A stretch of 64,000 nucleotides of DNA, from the NCBI RefSeq assembly GCF_038957035.1, contig NZ_CP152412.1, positions 7,498,501 through 7,562,500 on the forward strand, read 5' to 3'. The position numbers were made by a program, and so were the translations under genes. This document shows, one piece after another, positions 34,872 through 43,437 of the stretch; the stretch's first letter is position 1; each line of letters starts with the position of its first letter. This DNA is from Bradyrhizobium sp. B097 (GTDB lineage Bacteria; Pseudomonadota; Alphaproteobacteria; Rhizobiales; Xanthobacteraceae). The notes beneath the pieces were generated by a model. The model ran no database searches. It had not been told where the DNA came from and was given only the letters and a program-made list of their open reading frames with translations.

Positions 34872-35780
34872 CTATGCTACCAGATTGGCCAGTACATCAG
34901 CCCTTTCCAAACTAGCCCTTAACGCTTCATCTGACACATGGGTATAAATTTCGGTCGTCGATATGCTTGAATGTCCAAGTAGCTTTTGAACGAACCGAAT
35001 ATCAACGCCACGCTCGATCAATAGAGTTGCGGCCGTATGGCGTAACATGTGCGGCGTGATACGGCGTCTGTTGCTTGATACTTCAGAATAACGACGAAGC
35101 GCTCTTCGAACCGATTGGGGTCTCATCGGCCGCTTAAGTCGGTTCAAGAACAGATGCGCAACCTTGATCGGCTCTTTCGCGCGACACTCCAGCAACTGCA
35201 AGATCTCAGACTGAAGCACCGCATCGGAGACATAGACATGCCGGTCTCTCGCTCCCTTGCCGCAAATCCTGACGCGCGTTCCTTCCGGGGCGACATCAGA
35301 AATGCGTATCTTGCAAAGCTCACCCACTCTTATGCCGGTTGCGATCATTAGGCGAGCCGCGATTAGAACCGGCCTGATGGACGTGCTGACCTTCCCGCCC
35401 GTGCTTGCCAAGCTTGACAATACGCCTCGAACTTCTGAGCGCGAGAGACAACGGGGCAGTCCCTTGCGGCGCGGAAGTTCTAGACGCCAGCCATGAAACG
35501 GATCTGCCGCCCGGGCCAGGGTGGCCGTCCGTCGAAAGAATGTACGCAGACAAGCGAAGCGTCGACGTGCAGTTGAAATCGAAAGCCTTCGACGCTCCAA
35601 CAGATCGGTGAGATAAGCGCCGAGATCTGCACTGACTATTGAGGACACCGAACGATCGACACCCAAGAAGCGATGAAAATCGTTCAGATCCGCAGCATAG
35701 GCTTCAAGGCTGTGCGTGGACAGCTGCCGTTCGATCGCACAATACCGCAAGTAGTCGGTAACTGCTGAGCTGATCAGCAT
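34872..35780 (-). CDS. Tyrosine recombinase (XerC/D-like integrase)
   Basis: The 302-residue protein has an N-terminal SAM-like core-binding domain (residues 5-90) and a catalytic domain with all active-site residues: R151 (ATGIRVGEL), K175, H244 and R247 (HMLRHTAAT), H270 (LLGHSS) and Y279 (EIYTHVS). It would cut and rejoin DNA at short inverted core sites. It has XerD-like length, without the arm-binding domain of phage integrases. It is transcribed away from, and starts 112 bp from, a 19-bp inverted repeat that bounds the next two genes, so it is a good candidate to invert or mobilise that segment. It may otherwise belong to a decayed mobile element. Confidence 0.9.
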   Translation of the reverse strand: MLISSAVTDYLRYCAIERQLSTHSLEAYAADLNDFHRFLGVDRSVSSIVSADLGAYLTDLLERRRLSISTARRRFACLRTFFRRTATLARAADPFHGWRLELPRRKGLPRCLSRSEVRGVLSSLASTGGKVSTSIRPVLIAARLMIATGIRVGELCKIRISDVAPEGTRVRICGKGARDRHVYVSDAVLQSEILQLLECRAKEPIKVAHLFLNRLKRPMRPQSVRRALRRYSEVSSNRRRITPHMLRHTAATLLIERGVDIRFVQKLLGHSSISTTEIYTHVSDEALRASLERADVLANLVA

Positions 35781-35892
35781 CAGAAGTACACTCCATTACC
35801 CAATTCAGCCAGTCTCTATCGCAAAGACGGCCCGAATTGGCATGGGCTCAAACTCCTTCATGGTAAACGCGATCACAATTTGCGGCTGAAAG
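35781..35892. other. Short gap between recombinase and left inverted repeat
   Basis: This stretch holds the recombinase promoter by position. A plus-strand frame is open from 35867 through the inverted repeat into the PLP-fold gene without an ATG, GTG or TTG before 35918. Confidence 0.4.
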
Positions 35893-35911
35893 GCACATAA
35901 CTCGGAATTAT
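35893..35911 (+). repeat. Left 19-bp inverted repeat of two-gene cassette
   Basis: GCACATAACTCGGAATTAT here is the exact reverse complement of 38550-38568. No target-site duplication flanks the pair (GAAAG on the left, TGTTA on the right). It lies 7 bp before the TTG start of the PLP-fold gene. Confidence 0.85.
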
Positions 35912-35917
35912 TGCTTT

Positions 35918-37057
35918 TTGACCAGCGCTTTTCGGGTCCAAGAAAACGCATTCCTCGATGAGCTCAATGATCTTGTCGAAGAATACGCTCGCAATCATCG
36001 TCGAGAACCAACCGACGTATCCCATTGGGATCCGTCTCCCGAATTCGTGCAAACAGTTAGGGCAGCTCTGCCGTTCCCCAAAACGATGGACCCCATCCCG
36101 TACAGGTACTCGTATCACCTGCTGACCAAATCGGCGGTGCTCAGAAAGTTGGGGTTGGATTCGAACGAAGTCGGCGCGTTGTTCACCGAGAACGGATCGG
36201 AGTCAATTTCATCCGTTTCCAACGCTCTCAAGCTCACGGGGGTGACGGATGTGCATATTCTTGATCCGAGCTATTTCACGACTCATCACAACCTGAGCCG
36301 GCTTGGAATCCGTGTCCACCGCACAACGCGAGCGCGGCTTGATGATACACTTGGCGCTCTGCGTAACCTTCCTCCGACTCCTGATCATGCCATCTGGGTT
36401 ACGGATCCGATCTACAATACCGGCGTCTATCTGCCGGAAGAATTCATTGACGCGTTAGTCGTCAAAGCGAACGAGGGCACAAAGGTGGTCGTCGATGAGA
36501 CGCTTTCAATTTTTCCAGGACGGTTGGCGAAAGCCATGGGTCCATCCCATCAATTTTTCGGAATTTATACGCCTCATAAGGCGATTTGTGTGAATGGAAT
36601 GAAATTCTCTATCGTCGTGTTCCGGAAAGCGCTAGAGAGTTCGTTCGAAGATTGGGCCGACGTCTTGTCCGGTGGACTCGGTATCTCCTCGCTCGCTGCG
36701 GTCGAGCATTTTCTATCCGATGACTACGACCAATACCGAAAGGCATTCCTCGAGGCGATCGATCCAGTCAGAAAATGGCATACCGAGCTGGTCGCGAGCT
36801 TCGGACATAGAGTAGCCTTGGATAAATCCTCAACCGGACATTTTGCGACAGTCTACTTCCGCAACATAAGCGCCTCCCTCGGCACATCAATCGATTTTTT
36901 GAGATCCGTCATTGAGCATACAGGCACATTCTTCATTCCCGGAAACAGGAGTGGATTCAGCCCGGACTTGGGATTTTGCTTCCGGATAAACCTCTCCAGG
37001 GATTCCTTGCAATTTCGGGGAGCCCTTCAGCGCCTATATCGTCACCTGGCCAATTGA
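35918..37057 (+). CDS. PLP-dependent aminotransferase-fold enzyme, class I/II-like
   Basis: The 379-residue product has features of fold-type I PLP enzymes: a cofactor phosphate loop TENGSES (90-96), the DPIYNTG segment (163-169) with the Asn that contacts the cofactor, the acid in VVVDETLSIFPG (D193) and a probable Schiff-base lysine in YTPHKAICVNGMKF (K221). Substrate is unknown; I do not recognise the subfamily. The TTG at 35918 is the only usable start after an in-frame stop at 35864, and the frame reads through the inverted repeat, so the native N-terminus may differ. Its 3' end overlaps the convergent pentapeptide gene by 24 bp. Lower GC than its neighbours suggests transfer. Confidence 0.65.
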   Translation: MTSAFRVQENAFLDELNDLVEEYARNHRREPTDVSHWDPSPEFVQTVRAALPFPKTMDPIPYRYSYHLLTKSAVLRKLGLDSNEVGALFTENGSESISSVSNALKLTGVTDVHILDPSYFTTHHNLSRLGIRVHRTTRARLDDTLGALRNLPPTPDHAIWVTDPIYNTGVYLPEEFIDALVVKANEGTKVVVDETLSIFPGRLAKAMGPSHQFFGIYTPHKAICVNGMKFSIVVFRKALESSFEDWADVLSGGLGISSLAAVEHFLSDDYDQYRKAFLEAIDPVRKWHTELVASFGHRVALDKSSTGHFATVYFRNISASLGTSIDFLRSVIEHTGTFFIPGNRSGFSPDLGFCFRINLSRDSLQFRGALQRLYRHLAN

Positions 37058-38551
37058 GCGGTTCGCTTCCTGGTCTATTTCGACGCGCAGCAGTTTCGGC
37101 GTGAATTGTTCCAGGTCAGAGATAATGCGCTTGGACTGCGAATTTGACGCGAGCTCGAGATACTTCTGCAACTCGCGCGTTACGGTCGGTGACGAAGCGG
37201 CGATAGGTTGGAGCGCGCGCCGCCGGATGGCGGCAGGCAAGTGCGGGGAGAAAAGTATCTTCGCGCGAGCTCTGATGTAGATAACGCGCTCCACTATTCT
37301 TTCGATCATCGAGAGACAGATGAGAACACTGCTCAAGGTTGCCACCGAAAGTGACAGCATCTCAATATACGAACCTGACCTTGCTTCTATGAGTCTCGGT
37401 GCAAATCCGGGAAGCACGCCGCTCCGATGGAGACCGCCAAGCCAATCGCTGAAGGAAATCGATGGCTCGGTATCGAATACGAAAGAGACCAGCAGCTCCT
37501 CTGAAGGCGACATGCTCTCCAGCGGCTCTAACAACGCCTCCATTGCGGCAAGCTCGGCGTGCTCGGCATCCTTCAACGCGTGAATCAGTATTTTTACAGC
37601 ATCGCCAATGTGGCGGCGAGCACCTTCCGCTATGCTACAGACTGTCTCCAGTCCTCGCGCAATCGATAGGAACGGCAGTCGCGACTGCCGCGACAATAGC
37701 TCGACAACACGACTAAGAAACTTCAGTTCATCAGCGCCGACCGCGCGTCGGCCATTCGGCTCGCCGGCAAGACTAGAGAAAGCCAATTCAAGCGAATCTA
37801 TGGGTGTCAAGAGGCCAAAATTCAAACTCAGCATCGCTGCTAGGAAAGGCCAGTGACGGGCCTCGTAAGTTGTACGAAGATCTCTGACGAGGCCAGCGCC
37901 ACTCGAGTGCTCCAAAGCAGCGCCTCGCCAGACAAGCGTCAATGCATCGAGGTTGTCCGTCGACAAGCCGAAGGTCAGTCCCACAGATTCGGCATTGAAG
38001 CCACACCTGTCGAATCCGCATTCTATAAAGAGGTGATACTGCGAAGTGCAGTCGGAAAGATCGGTTCGCTCGAAGCGAGTTCTCTCGAAGCGACAATGCA
38101 AAAGGGTAGCCCTGTGAAAACTGCAGTTGACCAGGGCCGTCTCTTCGAGGTCGTTTTCCTCGAAGGTCTGCAATTCGAAGACGCACTCGCGAAATTCGCA
38201 GCTGCTGTAGCGACTGGACCTGACGGATCCCTGTTGGAACGAACAACCTTCGAACACAGTCTGAACTGCATCAACGGAACGGAAGTCCGCGACGCTGAAA
38301 TCGCAATTCGAGAATATGCAAGACTCGAAGACAGCCGCCTCGAAATCCGACCGGCTGAAATCGCATCCTCGGAAGCTGCAATCCCGGAATAGCGTTCCCG
38401 AAAAAAGAGACTGTCGGGCGGTGCGTCCCTCTAGGCTGACGCCGATGAGAGTTTCGCCGGTAAAGTCGCTCTTGTCGTCCCATTTCGAAAGGATATCCGC
38501 GTTCGAACGCGTCGCAGCCCGAAGCTCATTATCGTTCTTCTGAACTACCAT
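37034..38551 (-). CDS. Pentapeptide-repeat protein with helical membrane-associated C-terminus
   Basis: The 505-residue protein has pentapeptide repeats over residues about 30-180, with runs such as FRDCSFRGCDFSRSDFEAAV, FESCIFSNCDFSVADF and CRFERTRFERTDLSDC, forming a right-handed quadrilateral helix. The remaining 320 residues are helical, with one hydrophobic segment near residues 400-420 (MLSLSVATLSSVLICLSMIE). Some pentapeptide proteins mimic DNA and protect gyrase; others are effectors, and nothing here decides between these. The ATG at 38551 lies inside the right inverted repeat. Gene and repeat are arranged as mirror image of the PLP-fold gene. Not recognised beyond the repeats. Confidence 0.8.
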   Translation of the reverse strand: MVVQKNDNELRAATRSNADILSKWDDKSDFTGETLIGVSLEGRTARQSLFSGTLFRDCSFRGCDFSRSDFEAAVFESCIFSNCDFSVADFRSVDAVQTVFEGCSFQQGSVRSSRYSSCEFRECVFELQTFEENDLEETALVNCSFHRATLLHCRFERTRFERTDLSDCTSQYHLFIECGFDRCGFNAESVGLTFGLSTDNLDALTLVWRGAALEHSSGAGLVRDLRTTYEARHWPFLAAMLSLNFGLLTPIDSLELAFSSLAGEPNGRRAVGADELKFLSRVVELLSRQSRLPFLSIARGLETVCSIAEGARRHIGDAVKILIHALKDAEHAELAAMEALLEPLESMSPSEELLVSFVFDTEPSISFSDWLGGLHRSGVLPGFAPRLIEARSGSYIEMLSLSVATLSSVLICLSMIERIVERVIYIRARAKILFSPHLPAAIRRRALQPIAASSPTVTRELQKYLELASNSQSKRIISDLEQFTPKLLRVEIDQEANRSIGQVTI

Positions 38552-38568
38552 AATTCCGAGTTATGTGC
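38550..38568 (-). repeat. Right 19-bp inverted repeat of two-gene cassette
   Basis: ATAATTCCGAGTTATGTGC is the perfect inverted partner of 35893-35911. The first bases of the pentapeptide-protein start codon lie in it, so inversion would keep or swap the upstream region of each gene. Confidence 0.85.
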
Positions 38569-38617
38569 TGTTAGAGATGCCGAATTGGCCGCTCCGAAAG
38601 CCCTGATACTAGTAATC

Positions 38618-38798
38618 CGCGAAGAAAAGGCAATAGAACAACCGCTGGTAAATGGGAATTGTCTCCTCCTCGGGACTAGACCAATGAACGTCTGGGTTGA
38701 GCCGCCAAGTCTCGGGCTGCCCTTCGCGCGCCACAGGTCGCAGCCTTACCGGGCCAACAGCAAGATCTCTCACCGGGCCTGATCTTCCCCCAAAACAG
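38618..38798 (-). other. Possible gene remnant beside the IS element
   Basis: A minus-strand frame from the IS edge reads ETWRLNPDVHWSSPEEETIP and IYQRLFYCLFFADY before a stop at 38618. It looks protein-like but has no start and I do not recognise it. It is not visibly the missing end of the ATPase cut by the IS. Confidence 0.35.
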
Positions 38799-38807
38799 TG
38801 GACAGGG

Positions 38808-39668
38808 TTAAGCTGTTTTTAGCTCCATTTCGATCGGGGCGATATATCCGATGGCGGAGTGGAGACGGATCCGATTGTAGAAGCCCTCGATGAAGGTGAA
38901 GATGTCGCGCTGGGCCTCGGCGCGGGTCTCGTATTGGCGATGATGAACGAGCTCGGTCTTCAGGGTATGGAAGAAGCTTTCCATCGGGGCATTGTCGTAG
39001 CAGTCGGCCTTGCGGCTCATCGATGCGGTGATGCCGGCGGTCGACAGGACCGCGCGATAGTCCTGTGAGGCGTACTGCACGCCGCGATCGGAATGATGGA
39101 TCAATCCGGCCTCCGGCCGCTGCTGGCGGATCGCCATGGTCAAGGCGGACGAGGCGAGTTCGACCTGCATGTGATCGCGCATCGCCCAGCCGACGATTTT
39201 GCGGCTGAAGAGGTCCATGATGGCTGCCAGATAGAGCCAGCCCTCTGCCGTCGGAATGTAGGTGATATCGGCGAGCCAGATTAGGTTCGGAGCCGCAGCT
39301 GCAAAGTGACGTTCGATGAGGTTCGACGCGATCGGCATGCCATGACGGCTGTCGGTGGTCCGAACGCGACGCGGTGCTGCCATGATGGCGCGGATGCCGT
39401 GCCGATGCATCAAGCGTTCGATCCGGCCACGACTGACGCCACCTCCCTGCGCCCGCATCGCGGCATGGATGCGTGGGCTGCCATAGCGGCCGCCGCTGTC
39501 CTGATGGACCTGTCGGATCGAAGCCAGGAGCGCAGTATTAGTGGTTGTACGGGCGCTCGCCGGCCGCTCCCGCCAAGCGTAATAGCCGGCCGCCGAGACC
39601 CCGAGCACAGCGCACATCAGCCGCACCGGATAGGCATCGCGATGGTCCTCGATGAAGCGGAAGCTCAT
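38808..39668 (-). CDS. IS3-family transposase OrfB
   Basis: The 286-residue protein has the DDE integrase core: ADITYIPTAEGWLYLAAIMD (first D), HHSDRGVQYAS (second D) and DNAPMESFFHTLKTEL (E). An HTH_21-like segment (ASIRQVHQDSGGRYGSPRIH) precedes it. It overlaps orfA by 4 bp, where the usual programmed -1 frameshift would make the OrfAB transposase. It looks intact and possibly active. Confidence 0.92.
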   Translation of the reverse strand: MSFRFIEDHRDAYPVRLMCAVLGVSAAGYYAWRERPASARTTTNTALLASIRQVHQDSGGRYGSPRIHAAMRAQGGGVSRGRIERLMHRHGIRAIMAAPRRVRTTDSRHGMPIASNLIERHFAAAAPNLIWLADITYIPTAEGWLYLAAIMDLFSRKIVGWAMRDHMQVELASSALTMAIRQQRPEAGLIHHSDRGVQYASQDYRAVLSTAGITASMSRKADCYDNAPMESFFHTLKTELVHHRQYETRAEAQRDIFTFIEGFYNRIRLHSAIGYIAPIEMELKTA

Positions 39669-39979
39669 GTCCGTGTTCCGGCAAAGATCGCGATCGACTT
39701 TTTTAGAATGTCCCGTTCCATGCGCAGCCGCTCGTTCTCCTCGCGCAGCCGGGCGATCTCGGCAGCCTGGTCCGCCGGCATCGGCGCCGCCTGCGTCGCG
39801 GGGCGCCGCGTCGCCGATGCCGGCACATGCCGCAGCTTCTCCACCCAGCGCCGCAATACCGAGTCGCGCAGACCGAGTTCCTTGCCGACCGACGTGATCG
39901 ACCGACCACTCGAGACCACCAGTTCAGCGGCCTGCCGCTTGTACTCCTCGGTAAACGACCGACGTTGACGCTCTTGCAT
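39665..39979 (-). CDS. IS3-family transposase OrfA
   Basis: The 104-residue protein has a helix-turn-helix (RRSFTEEYKRQAAELVVSSG, VGKELGLRDSVLRRWVEKL) and a C-terminal leucine-zipper helix (AEIARLREENERLRMERDIL) that drives assembly with OrfB. It binds the inverted ends of the element. The zipper is followed by the usual KKSIAIFAG motif just before the frameshift window. Confidence 0.92.
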   Translation of the reverse strand: MQERQRRSFTEEYKRQAAELVVSSGRSITSVGKELGLRDSVLRRWVEKLRHVPASATRRPATQAAPMPADQAAEIARLREENERLRMERDILKKSIAIFAGTRT

Positions 39980-40019
39980 CCGACACCTCTTGGCTCTCAG
40001 AGCCTACTACAGGTGTCCA

Positions 40020-40897
40020 CTCATTCGGAGGAGGTTCAACCAGCTCGCCTCCTCACGCAGGATCTTTACGAGTTCTGCCCTTGCCTCGCCTCCCTCGGCG
40101 GCTTTCGCTGCATCGACGCAACTCGAGGGATCGATCTCCTCGAACGTTCGGCCCTCACAGAGGGGTCTGAGCAGTTCAATGCCGCTGAGGGCGGAATGCG
40201 CCTTCGCAAGCATCGTTGTTTCGGCTTCTGCCGGATCGTAGGCGTCTCCGACGAGCGCCGTGTAGGCCTCCCTGATGTTGCCTCGGGCGCGCTGGACGGA
40301 CACGGCCGCGCTGTTCTGCTTGGCTTCCTTGCTGGCGACACCAAAGTGATTGTTGAATGCCCTCGTGTTTGTCAGCGAGGCCAACCCCTGTCGCAGCGAC
40401 GAATAACGCTTCAGGCCTAGCAGCCCGGCGAACGACCGGCCGCGCTTCTGCGGCGCAAAATCGATAAAGTCCTGAAATGTCTTTCCATCGAGAAGGACGA
40501 ATTCGGGATTGAGGTCCGCCAGAATCGCATGTCCGTCTGCACCTGCACTAGCCGCAACGGTTCGCCCGCCGTCCGCATCGTGCCGGACAGTCACATCGAC
40601 CTCGGCGCCGCCGCTGGCAGGCACAAGAGTCAGGGTGATCGTTCCCACACCACCCGTATGGAAGCGATTGAGATAGTAGGACGAGCCTTTTTCGGCCGCG
40701 GGCAGTTCGTCGAGCTTGGGGATGCGACCGGTAATCGCGTAGACCACCGCGTCAAAGATTGATGTCTTTCCCACCCCGTTCGGTGCGGATACTGAATTGA
40801 CGCAGTCGGGCTTGAGTTTAAGAACGAGGGGGGCACCCTCGTTGTTGATGCCGCGAAAGCCTTCGATCGAGATTTTCTGAAGATGCCAGCCGCTCAT
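40020..40897 (-). pseudogene. AAA/SMC-type ATPase truncated by the IS element
   Basis: The first 290 or so residues of a RecF/SMC-like ATPase survive: GWHLQKISIEGFRGINNEGA, Walker A in SAPNGVGKTSIFDAVVYAIT, and the start of a helical arm. The frame runs into the IS at 40019 and stops at 40007 with foreign residues. The ATP signature and Walker B, needed for activity, are lost. The ATG at 40897 has GAGGAG 11 bases upstream. Proteins of this layout often act in DNA repair or phage defence with a partner nuclease; the 107-residue gene upstream may be part of the same set. The C-terminal part was not found on the other side of the IS. Confidence 0.8.
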
Positions 40898-41141
40898 CGC
40901 ACAGTGCTCTCCTCGGAGAGGAGGTCGTCCCGTGGGGTTCGACTGGCGCGGTCGCTGCGTATAGCGCGTCCAGGAGCGCATCCTGATCGAGGACGATTTC
41001 CAGGCTGAGCTTTGAAAGTGCCCCGGACAGCACGTCCGCCAGAGCATCGTCGATTCGTTTGAGCGCGGTCGAGAGCGACGAGATGTTTTGATCGACTGTT
41101 TTGCTGTCATCGATCTCGACCGCAATTTCGCTATTAGCCAC
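40818..41141 (-). CDS. Small acidic hypothetical protein paired with the broken ATPase
   Basis: This encodes 107 residues: MANSEIAVEIDDSKTVDQNI, then a predicted helix ALKRIDDALADVLSGALSKL and SLEIVLDQDALLDALYAA. The last 27 residues overlap the ATPase start in another frame and look like read-through of that gene, so the natural end may be nearer 40,900. It is not recognised. The tight arrangement suggests co-transcription with the ATPase, perhaps as a small partner in a two-gene system now inactivated by the IS. Confidence 0.5.
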   Translation of the reverse strand: MANSEIAVEIDDSKTVDQNISSLSTALKRIDDALADVLSGALSKLSLEIVLDQDALLDALYAATAPVEPHGTTSSPRRALCDERLASSENLDRRLSRHQQRGCPPRS

Positions 41142-41530
41142 TATAGTCCCCCAGCAAATGATCTTCCGTCATCCCTAGTCGATGCCGAACCAAGTTTTCT
41201 TTGTCGCCGCTTCGATGTCGCGCAAATGGTATGGATTTGATCTCTACTCAAGACGAGTAGCGCGTTATCTACATCGTAGACAGCGCATGTTGCGTACGTT
41301 CCGTACAGAATCGATTCTGAGCGGCTTCATCGCTCGCGCGAGCCATCTTCCTTGCGGCCAGGTGTCGCCGTTCTGGCATGCGACAATAGGTCGAGAATCC
41401 GCGGAGCGCCTTCGAAATACAAGCGTCGTCGAGCCCACATAGTGCCCTGCTCGAGTGACGGTAACGCTCCACCTTGTCTCGGCTCGCGGCTGTTAGCCCG
41501 CTTTGCCGATCGCCCGAGAACTCGAAAAGC
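41142..41530. other. No gene recognised
   Basis: Frames on both strands are short or lack family features. It may contain the promoter of the minus-strand ATPase pair at its left end. Confidence 0.4.
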
Positions 41531-42370
41531 TCATTTTCCAGACCTGACAATCTGGACCTCGAGCTTGCACGCATTAGCCTTGAGCTCGAGCAAGATGGGC
41601 CTACAGAAACCGCTCGGGGCTTCGAGCATCATCTGTTCGCCGGTGGACCGAGTTCCCTGGAAAACATATCGTCCTTGCGCTGCTTCCAGGGGCCGTTTTT
41701 CGGAGTTCGCCATCAAGTACCCGTAGTTCTTGTCATGGCAACCGCGGACGCCGGCATCTAGGTCAGGTAGCTTTCCGGCACAGGCGAACTGCCAGGCTAT
41801 CTCATCGCCGGATCGCGGTTGATAGTTCGAGCCATCGTCCGCTTGTATCGTGGTCTGGATGGATGTGTCCCCTCCGAACACGACCGAAAAGCGGGCGCCG
41901 TTGGGGTCTTGACGCACAGCCGGCCTTACCGATCGCCCGGAGACAATCCGTTTCAACGAGACGACCAGATGCTCGATAGCCTCATCGCGGGCAGGCGCCA
42001 TAACAAGCACAAGCGCGGCCTGCTGGTCGAGCTCAGCTTGGAGCAGCGTGGCGAGTTTTTGCCGCTCCGCGATCGAGCGAGGATACCCGGCATTTCCCAG
42101 ATAGTCCGTCCACGTCTGCCCGAGAGTTTTGCCGCCGGGATAGTCCGCTCGGTCAAATGCGCTTGGCCCGAAGTCCGAGACAAACTTCTCTCGGGCAGCG
42201 GACAGGGCGGCTAACAGCTGCTGCGCAACCTCTATTTTGGACGATTGAGACTGGACCGCGGGGTTGGCGGACTGTGCAAGGATGGGGCGTTCAGCGGAAA
42301 GGAAGATTGCGCCTGTCAGACTTAGACAACAGAGAGATCTTTTAAAGAAAGAGACGAAAAGAATGTTCAA
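41531..42370 (-). CDS. Exported hypothetical protein
   Basis: The 279-residue protein begins with a signal peptide (MNILFVSFFKRSLCCLSLTG, cleavage probably after ILAQ-like residues near 33). The mature part starts with a helical stretch (SSKIEVAQQLLAALSAAREK) and continues as a mixed domain with four or five cysteines (FACAGKLPDLDAGVRGCHDK, SGFCRPIL, NACKLEVQ) that could form disulfides in the periplasm. No family is recognised. It is divergent from the membrane-protein gene at 42485. Short intergenic space (114 bp) could hold both promoters. Confidence 0.65.
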   Translation of the reverse strand: MNILFVSFFKRSLCCLSLTGAIFLSAERPILAQSANPAVQSQSSKIEVAQQLLAALSAAREKFVSDFGPSAFDRADYPGGKTLGQTWTDYLGNAGYPRSIAERQKLATLLQAELDQQAALVLVMAPARDEAIEHLVVSLKRIVSGRSVRPAVRQDPNGARFSVVFGGDTSIQTTIQADDGSNYQPRSGDEIAWQFACAGKLPDLDAGVRGCHDKNYGYLMANSEKRPLEAAQGRYVFQGTRSTGEQMMLEAPSGFCRPILLELKANACKLEVQIVRSGK

Positions 42371-42484
42371 GCAAGCCTCCCAAACACCTTAACCCGAACC
42401 ACAACCTATGATTAGATAAAATGGGGCGCGCACCCAATTTGCACCCGGCAAAAGCTTACCGCAACCATTAATTGCAGAAATATT

Positions 42485-43378
42485 ATGATCGAAGAGATTG
42501 GCGCTTTTTTAAATGCCATACCAGCGGCGGCGGCGAGCCCTCTGGCCCTTATCGCGTATCTGGCAACGGTGCTCGCCTGGACACTGATTGCGTGGCGGGT
42601 GAAGCGTTTCCAAATCCTTATGGACAAAATCGAGAAGCTGAAGGAGGAGGATCGGCTGGAGGCGATACGCATTGAAACGGGTCGCATCGTTCCAAAGGGA
42701 ATGACCGCCGAGCAGTATTTGCGCTCGCGTATTCATTTCTTCATGTTCGCGGGGTTCCTTGCTTTCTGCGCCACCGCGGCTTTTGTTGCCTCCATGGCTC
42801 TCATTCGTGTGTACGAGCAGAAGGCTCGTGCAGACGGATACATCAACGAAATACTTGGTCAGCCCGCCTCGTCAACGCTTGAAGCCCCTTCACCTTACAA
42901 GAGTGCGATCAACACACTGAGCAACGGCCGAACCATGATCGCGGAGGCACAGGACGAGTTAAAACCTAAAGCAGATCTCGACCGGATAGTTGGCGAGCTG
43001 CGGCTGCAACATTTCTCAGGGGATCAAATCAATGATCGGCTCAGCGAGATTGCTGGAACGGCACGGCTGAAACGGGCTAACCAGAAGCTGAACGAGGTCG
43101 CAAGCAGGCTCGAGGCGATCTATGAGAAGCTCGCAAATTGCTTTCGAGCAGCGGAATGTAGGCCTGGCGATCAATTCGGGCGAATGTGCAATGCAGTCAA
43201 AAGCATCCTTGGCACCATCGACGAGATTAATACGGCAGCGATTGCGATCCCGGGTGTCAATTTCAATGCATCCGGAACGGTTGCGACATTCGGCGGCGGA
43301 TCGATGGACATTGATTTCACCAATGTGGCTACGCCGAACGTAGCCTATCTGGCGACAGTGGTTTGCGATCAACGTTAG
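42485..43378 (+). CDS. Membrane protein with two transmembrane segments and coiled-coil-like domain
   Basis: The 297-residue product has two hydrophobic segments, about residues 20-38 (PLALIAYLATVLAWTLIAWR) and 88-108 (FFMFAGFLAFCATAAFVASM), separated by a charged cytoplasmic-type loop. The C-terminal half (115-250) is helical and charged, with a pair of cysteines (FRAAECRPGDQFGRMCNAVK), followed by a beta-rich end (IPGVNFNASGTVATFGGGSM). Not recognised. It lies 59 bp before the M20 amidohydrolase start on the same strand. It may be envelope-located, by its segments only. Confidence 0.6.
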   Translation: MIEEIGAFLNAIPAAAASPLALIAYLATVLAWTLIAWRVKRFQILMDKIEKLKEEDRLEAIRIETGRIVPKGMTAEQYLRSRIHFFMFAGFLAFCATAAFVASMALIRVYEQKARADGYINEILGQPASSTLEAPSPYKSAINTLSNGRTMIAEAQDELKPKADLDRIVGELRLQHFSGDQINDRLSEIAGTARLKRANQKLNEVASRLEAIYEKLANCFRAAECRPGDQFGRMCNAVKSILGTIDEINTAAIAIPGVNFNASGTVATFGGGSMDIDFTNVATPNVAYLATVVCDQR

Positions 43379-43437
43379 CCCGAGTGGATCGGCTCGTCGC
43401 GACTGGAACGAAACTCGACGAACCATTTCGTCCTCTT

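Larger units (their letters stand above)
38799..40019 (-). mobile_element. IS3-family insertion sequence
   Basis: This 1221-bp element has two overlapping reading frames, orfA and orfB. Its ends are TGGACAGGG at 38799 and, on the other strand, TGGACACCTG from 40019, short imperfect inverted repeats starting with TG as in IS3-type elements. No clear target duplication is seen (ACAG on the left, CTCA on the right), so one flank may have rearranged. Its right end lies inside an AAA ATPase gene. Confidence 0.85.

Noticed and set aside
35893..38568. Transposon interpretation of the 19-bp inverted repeats
   Set aside because: There is no transposase between the repeats and no target-site duplication at the ends, so inversion by the adjacent recombinase or shared promoter elements fit better.
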